Assembly: GCA_933228675.1 (NCBI GenBank)
Contig: OW121744.1
Span: 116,397,600-116,461,599 of the forward strand
Source: Stomorhina lunata
Taxonomy: Eukaryota > Arthropoda > Insecta > Diptera > Rhiniidae
Length of the DNA stretch: 64,000 nt
Direction: 5' to 3'
Every line of letters starts with the position of its first letter. Position 1 is the stretch's first letter. The position numbers were made by a program, and so were the translations under genes. Of the stretch, positions 59,364-64,000 are shown piece by piece. The notes under the pieces are model-generated. The model did not search any database and was not told where the DNA came from. It saw nothing but the letters and a program-made list of their open reading frames with translations.

Positions 59364-59426
59364 GGATACAAAAAATGCCTACAGCCTACTTGCAACATTC
59401 CATATGGTTTATAAGAGAGTATTGTT

Positions 59427-59439
59427 GCATACTTTTAGG
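59427..59439 (+). promoter_or_regulatory. Su(Hw)-like motif, exact consensus
   Basis: TTGCATACTTTTAGG with the preferred TT before the core. Confidence 0.55.
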
Positions 59440-59761
59440 TGGTTAAAAAAATCAGTAGTTGTTTACAGGTTTATGTATTAAAAAGAACTTTATCTTAGAA
59501 GAAGTGATCATAAGCAACATTTTGCCTACCTCTAGGACCAAACCTAGATATTTAGTTTGATTTTTAAAAAGAAGTTTATCAACTTAAGCTTTTATTGATC
59601 GTGGAAAAAAAATTAAGTTGATCCTAAAGATAGGCAGCACTATTTGTTTTAATTTTCTTTCAATTTCGACTCGAGTTTAATGCGGAAAAATCGAATTCAG
59701 GGGCCAAATCGCCGCATTCGGTATCGATCGAAATGAGAGATATTTTATAAACATATATATA

Positions 59762-59774
59762 GCATACTTTTAGG
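59762..59774 (+). promoter_or_regulatory. Su(Hw)-like motif, exact consensus
   Basis: TAGCATACTTTTAGGG. Confidence 0.5.
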
Positions 59775-60157
59775 GTAATCCTAATAATGTATAACATATA
59801 GAATTCACTATATTGTAACTTATTTGTGAAAAGTTCCCTGATAGTATTGGCCCAAGGTCGAGGTTATTAGCTAATAGGTAACTGTAGCTAATGAATTGCC
59901 CTTTTTGATGCTGCTTCTTCTCTATAGAACTGCTGGGTATACTTATACACTCACATAAATAAGTACTACTTGAACAAATAGTAGAAATAAAGAAATATTC
60001 ATTGTTGTGATAAAACAAGATATTGAAAGGTACTTTTCAGAAGAACAAGTACTTCGTTTTTATTATTTTCAAAAATAGAAAAAAAAGATGTCAGTATTGA
60101 ACAAATATTAATTTTAACTCTCATACCTACATAGATATGCACTCATCGTAGCAGAAA

Positions 60158-60174
60158 CACACACACACACACAC
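60158..60174. repeat. AC dinucleotide microsatellite
   Basis: Uninterrupted ACACAC run of about 17 bases. Confidence 0.9.
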
Positions 60175-60543
60175 AAAAAGCGTTTCAATTTGTTATCAGT
60201 GTATGTAAGAGAACACATACACTCTTTGATTTGTAATTTAAATGATGTAAGGATATATAGTTAGTCAAATACGACTTTGCAATTACAGTAATATAAAGGG
60301 ATTATAGAGATGATATCATATATTTATCAAATAGTAAAGGAAATTGTGTAACATTTATTTATGAACTTACAACCTGTAGCCAAAACGATACAATTCGAAA
60401 TTTTGTTTCATACTTTAAGGATGTTGGTATACTAATATTTATGTGACAGTCAGACTTATGGCCGAGGTTGGATAGAAGTATCTCGTTAATAATGCGTGCT
60501 ACAAAATTATCAATACATATTGCAGTACTTTTTTTTCGTATAT

Positions 60544-60556
60544 CCTAAAAGTATGC
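60544..60556 (-). promoter_or_regulatory. Su(Hw)-like motif, exact consensus
   Basis: CCTAAAAGTATGC, exact. Confidence 0.5.
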
Positions 60557-61534
60557 CACAGATTTTTTAAGTCCCTTTTTTCTTATTGAATGAAGTAGTT
60601 CGTCTATTTAATAATATTTTGTTCTGTTACAAAGATAAGCACAAACTCAGTATGTCGTGTCCATAGTACAGTAAAGTACAGGACAAGTGTAGTTATAGTT
60701 AAAGTACACTTAAAATTGTCATACTAGAATTTTTTTGTTAGTTTTCAAGACCTTGTAAAAGAATTGTACCAGACTAAAACAAATGCTTAAAAAAAGCTTG
60801 AACTCATACATATCTCTACAACATAACATATCTAAAGGTATAATGAAAAATGCTTTAACAAATAGTCATTCATATAAAGAGAAAAGCATTGACATAAAAG
60901 CCAGGAGGAGTAACTGCAGCAGCTAGAAAAGAAATTCTGAAAAGAAAAAAATTGATTTGTTGATTTGCTGTAAGTGCCATTGTTTGTCCTAGAAGTTTAT
61001 TTTACTCTGGGTGTAATAACAAATGTCAACATTGAAGAATACGACTCCCAACAATTGTTTGTATTATGAGGATGAAAATCTATGAAATGAATATGGAAAA
61101 AAATGTTATATGAAAAATACAAAAAAAAAAACGACAAAAGAAGTGATTATTTTTTAAACAAAACACAGAAGCATTAAATGAATGCCAGGGTAAGAGCATA
61201 TAAATGATATTGAACTTGTTCAGAAATTATTAAGTGAAGGGGAACTTAAGATGAAGGATTTTTATAAAACAGATGATGGAAAAATAATTCAAATAATTGG
61301 AAAAAATTGAGATATAAACACTAAGGACATTTTTTAATTGAAAGCTATCAAAAGAAATGTTATATATTAATAAATAATTTGAAATAATAGAAAATATTTG
61401 AATAATCTCTCAGAAACTCATACGAAACCTCATTTGAAGCCTAAAAGATAGGCAACACTTTTTCAAATAAGTATAAAAAAGTGGGAGTTTTTATTTGTGG
61501 ATAAATTATGTTTTATTTTACATAATACCGCATA

Positions 61535-61801
61535 TAATTTTCACATTTGTTAAGGCTTTTCAATCAGGTAAATATTTTAGCGTATCCCTAAAGTAGGCAA
61601 CATTTTCCCGTGAGTAGTTTTACAGCTTTTTGTTTAGGTTAAAATAGTAATAGGTTGTATAAATATTTAATAAAAATTTATACAATTTAAAGCATTTAAT
61701 TTTGTTTAAGTATTGCGAAAAAAATATTGCCTAATTTTAGGAGTAGTTCAATTTATATGAAATATACATAAATGCAATTTGAACGAGTTTTTTTTTTTGA
61801 A
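61535..61801 (+). repeat. Local duplication, left copy
   Basis: Aligns throughout with 62181-62446 (offset about 647). Shared blocks include TATCCCTAAAGTAGGCAAC, TTTTACAGCTTTTTGT, AATATTGCCTAATTTTAGG and TTTTTTGAAATATCT. Between these blocks the copies differ by many substitutions and indels. Two motif sites (61587, 61729) are in the best-preserved blocks. Confidence 0.85.
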
Positions 61802-61929
61802 ATATCTAAGACAAGAGTACTAACTCTAACTTTTTTGTGCTACATACTTATATACATAATTCCCATGGCATTCCAATTGGAATAAGGGGTACTTCTCAGA
61901 CAATAAGCTACATCTAATTCTATTTTTAG

Positions 61930-62157
61930 ACTCATTGAAAGGGACCTACCTTTTATCCACGGCTCCGCACGGCAAATGTATTAGTTAGAGAAGTTTAACA
62001 TAGTCTAATACTCTGTAAACAGTGGCTAGCTGAGTTATGAGATGAACCACTTTTTTTGGAAAATATATTTTTTCAAGTGGGTCTGGTCGGGGATCGAACT
62101 TGGGACCTCTCGTGTGCTAGGCAGATGACTAACCTGCTATACCACGATGGTTCACAA
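61930..62157 (-). mobile_element. tRNA-derived SINE-like element
   Basis: On the minus strand the sequence opens GAACCATCG. It then has an RNA polymerase III A box, TGGTATAGCAGG (plus coordinates 62133-62144), and a B box, GTTCGATCC (62091-62099), at tRNA-like spacing. ATCTGCCTAGCAC between them resembles the anticodon arm of a fly valine tRNA. The acceptor arm does not pair, and the T and anticodon stems are broken, so it is not a working tRNA. A body of about 150 bases with an A-rich patch follows. It lies between the two copies of a local duplication. The left boundary is approximate. It could instead be a plain tRNA pseudogene. Confidence 0.55.
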
Positions 62158-62180
62158 ACAAACTGGGTTTAATTATACAC

Positions 62181-62446
62181 AAATTTTCATAATTACTTAA
62201 GATTTTTCAAAAAGTTAAATATTCTACCTTATCCCTAAAGTAGGCAACGTTTTCCCATGAAGGTTTTACAGCTTTTTGTATAGGTCAAATAAAAATGTGT
62301 TACATAGAAATTTAATCTACATTTATATAAAGAAATCTTAGGCATTTTATTTTGTTAAATATTTACGAAACAAAATATTGCCTAATTTTAGGAGTCTTAC
62401 AATTTATATTATGATAAATGCAATATAAGTTCTTTTTTGAAATATC
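62181..62446 (+). repeat. Local duplication, right copy
   Basis: Partner of 61535-61801. Motif sites at 62234 and 62380 are identical in sequence to those in the left copy. It runs directly into the inverted-repeat element at 62449. Confidence 0.85.
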
Positions 62447-62448
62447 TG

Positions 62449-62782
62449 GGACCAAATTACCGCATTCGATATCGATCGAAAACTCTTAAACTGTGAAACA
62501 AATAAACTTTAAAACAAATATTGTGAAGTATAATTTAGGGATCTTTAAAGTTACTTCGATACAAAAAGTTTATTAAAATTTGGTTCCATTTTGATTCGTT
62601 TTTAAAAACATATAGATCAATTGAAACTGTTTTACTATTGTTCATCTTTTGGTAAATAACTTCAATAAAAATATAGTAAACTGTGCATCATTTAAATAAT
62701 TTTGATTATCCTTAAAGTATGCTATACAAATATTTTGAAAATATCTAAGATTTCGATCGATATCGAAGCGGTAATTTGGTCC
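62449..62782. mobile_element. 334-bp segment with 32-bp inverted ends containing TATCGATCGA
   Basis: The left end starts GGACCAAATTACCGC, then A and TTCGATATCGATCGAAA (62449-62481). The right end (62751-62782) is the exact reverse complement apart from the lack of that single A. The inner part of each end is itself nearly palindromic. No target duplication is obvious (CTG before, GTG after). A third related single copy at 59702-59734 reads GGCCAAATCGCCGC, then ATTCGGTATCGATCGAAA. This could be a small MITE or a folded regulatory element; the interior has no open frame and includes one Su(Hw)-like motif at 62710. Confidence 0.6.
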
Positions 62783-62978
62783 GTGAAATAAAAGTCTAAT
62801 ACTTTTTTGTGTTACTCAGACGTAAGTCTTTTTTACATTTAACTGATGTAGGATACTTTTGAGTTGAGCCTGACCGACAGACTTACTTAATGGATGAGCT
62901 CATTTTTTCTTCTTTATAAATTTTAAAGCACTTCAACTTAAAGTTAATTTAAAACTCATACTTTCTACTTTAATAACA

Positions 62979-62994
62979 GCCAAGAAGTATGCAA
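62979..62994 (-). promoter_or_regulatory. Su(Hw)-like motif, canonical form
   Basis: GCCAAGAAGTATGCAA; the reverse complement TTGCATACTTCTTGGC keeps TTGCATAC and the terminal GGC. Confidence 0.6.
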
Positions 62995-63585
62995 TGTATT
63001 TTTTCACAAGAATATTTAACTCCAGCTGTCTCAAACAGATGAGTGTGTGTATGAAATGAGTATGTGTGAGTGGTTTGCATTTTATTTATTCTACAATTGC
63101 ATACAATTTTTGTTCCTTTTCTAGTTTCGTAATTCATGCCTATCAGTTTTTTTTAGCTGTTTGGTTTTGTTGCTATAGTTTTTGCCATTATTGTTGCTAC
63201 TGTCATTTCAAGTATGTACTTGACTTGTTCTCACAGATACGCACAAGAGCAGCAAACAAACATGATTTTGTACACATTCCAGTACTCAAATGATTGACAT
63301 ACATCATATTTTTTTACTTATATACATGCGAGTAGTTAGTTTCAGCTTGACGTCGTAAGCAGGAAAGGCAAGTGGCAAGAGTTGCATATATTTAAGGATA
63401 TGGTAACAACAATTATAAGCAACTGGCGGATAAGGCGGAATTTAAAACGTAAAAAAACATAGAAATCATAAACTAAAATTTCACACTTTTAAACATATTC
63501 ACATATACACATATCCATGAATATCAAAACATTTTCACCTTTTGCATATTCTTGCTCATTATGTTTTTATTTTGTATATAGAATA

Positions 63586-63599
63586 GCATACTTTCAGGC
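63586..63599 (+). promoter_or_regulatory. Su(Hw)-like motif, canonical form
   Basis: TAGCATACTTTCAGGC, with the GGC end. Confidence 0.55.
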
Positions 63600-64000
63600 T
63601 TGTTTTTATACATATACTAGGTACATATATATCTCAGTCTAAGTATCTGTAATTTAAAGGTGTCATTGGCATGATATGTATGCATTCGTTCGTTAACTCC
63701 AGTCATGCTGTGAACTATTTGCGACATTATGCGTTGCAACCATACAAAGTGTTTGTGTAAATACATACAAGTATTTTGAAGTGTTTTTGGATATACCTGC
63801 GAGTATAATGTACGTTACAATACTCGTGCTCTTCAAACATATTTTAACACTTTAGTCATATAATTTAAGCTGAAACTACAATAGAAATGCAAGGTAAGAA
63901 ACAGTGGGCTAACATGCTATAATATATTTGCTTTAATGGCGTAATTTGGGCAATTTTGCAAATATAATTATTAGATACTATTAATAACTTTAAGATAATA

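Larger units (their letters stand above)
58920..59560 (+). repeat. Diverged tandem duplication, each copy with several motif sites
   Basis: AAGTG, then CATAAGCAACATTTTGCCTAC and CTAGGA, recurs at 58920, 59277 and 59501. TTAAAAAATCAGTAGTT recurs at 59202 and 59443. CAACATT(T/C)CATAT followed by TTTAT(A/T)AGAG recurs near 59041 and 59393. Copies differ at many positions and in length (spacings about 357 and 224). Every copy holds motif sites at matching places, all on the plus strand. Confidence 0.7.
57219..61534. other. Non-satellite region dense in Su(Hw)-like motifs
   Basis: AT-rich sequence without a supported gene. It carries about 16 copies of a GCATACTTTTAGG-like motif, a diverged local duplication (58920-59560), an AC microsatellite (60158-60174), and a TTCGGTATCGATCGAAA word at 59718-59734. 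The minus open frame 59770-60018 overlaps a motif and is not recognisable. Confidence 0.6.
57429..63598. promoter_or_regulatory. Dispersed field of Su(Hw)-like insulator motifs
   Basis: Motif copies by start, with form. Plus: 57570 GTATACTTTTAGG, 58990 GCATACCTCTAGG, 59017 GCATACAACCAGG, 59107 GCATATTTCTAGG, 59187 GCATAATTCTAAG, 59298 GCCTACAACTAGG, 59351 GCATACTTCTAGG, 59427 and 59762 GCATACTTTTAGG, 59524 GCCTACCTCTAGG, 60408 TCATACTTTAAGG, 61729 and 62380 GCCTAATTTTAGG, 62851 GGATACTTTTGAG, 63586 GCATACTTTCAGG. Minus: 57429, 57754, 58446, 59623, 60544, 61440, 61587, 62234, 62710, 62980. The family is best written GC(A/C)TACTTNTNGG. As I recall it, the Drosophila Su(Hw) site has a TGCATAC core, a pyrimidine-rich stretch and GG(C). 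The gypsy insulator packs 12 sites in a few hundred bases; here sites are 30-850 bases apart. The protein assignment is inference. Confidence 0.55.
62783..64000. other. Unique sequence to window end, with three Su(Hw)-like sites
   Basis: Motif sites at 62851 (weak), 62980 and 63586. Open frame 63066-63293 encodes a cysteine- and phenylalanine-rich stretch without recognisable features. No gene is supported. Confidence 0.5.

Noticed and set aside
62080..62153. Functional tRNA gene on the minus strand
   Set aside because: A and B boxes are present, but acceptor, anticodon and T stems do not pair, so it is SINE-like or a pseudogene.
63066..63293. 75-codon plus-strand open frame near the window end
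   Set aside because: Cysteine/phenylalanine-rich translation of T-rich DNA without recognisable motif or splice context.

Overview
This is non-coding, very AT-rich DNA from an animal nuclear genome, most likely a true fly (Diptera, Brachycera; a calyptrate such as a blow fly or house fly is my best guess). The fly reading rests on a DINE-1/mini-me-like Helitron relative with a (GGAC)n microsatellite, a tRNA-derived SINE-like element, a TA-flanked MITE, and many matches to the binding motif of the fly insulator protein Su(Hw). I find no protein-coding gene I can defend. The open frames are by-products of tandem repeats or transposon sequence. Two stretches (near 13.5 kb and 50.0 kb) are weak exon candidates. 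The window reads as a large intron or intergenic region.

About half of the window (hand estimate, near 31 kb) is tandem repeat. Five unit types occur. (1) An 11-bp unit: CCAG type at 1-1131, CTAG type at 50480-51755 (minus) and 54400-57190 (plus). (2) A 31-bp unit with a CTATAG-centred palindrome and TCATC spacer at 1133-2812, 4183-5159 (inverted) and 7068-9516, with a TATCGATA-bearing relative at 42196-42735. (3) A 29/30-bp unit at 11208-12655 and, inverted, at 13833-14885, 15705-15850 and 16795-18450. (4) A second 31-bp unit (GGAAATTTTTCAAAAATTT core) in eight main blocks from 20.3 to 40.5 kb, plus small patches at 6.0 and 23.1 kb, in both orientations. (5) A 25-bp unit (TTTTCTATATAGAAAA core) at 44865-45945 and 47480-48885. 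Several families share one design, a perfect palindrome plus a short spacer, and neighbouring arrays are often inverted, so single strands could fold into very long hairpins.

The mobile DNA explains part of this. The block at 20272-22174 has perfect 17-bp terminal inverted repeats around two opposed 31-bp arrays, the structure of a Foldback element. The 11-bp array at 54.4-57.2 kb also sits between inverted repeats (CGACAAAAAA...). A 363-bp MITE lies at 43154-43516, a Helitron-like element at 14900-15702 inside a satellite, and a SINE-like element near 62 kb between two copies of a local duplication.

The right part (46.8-50.1 kb and above all 57.4-63.6 kb) holds a second signal: about 30 dispersed copies, on both strands, of a motif close to GCATACTTTTAGG. 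From memory this resembles the Su(Hw) insulator site. With the TATCGATA (DREF/BEAF-32-like) array at 42.2 kb, it makes the right third look like an unusually dense boundary or insulator field beside satellite DNA. This function is inference; the motifs and their positions are directly visible.
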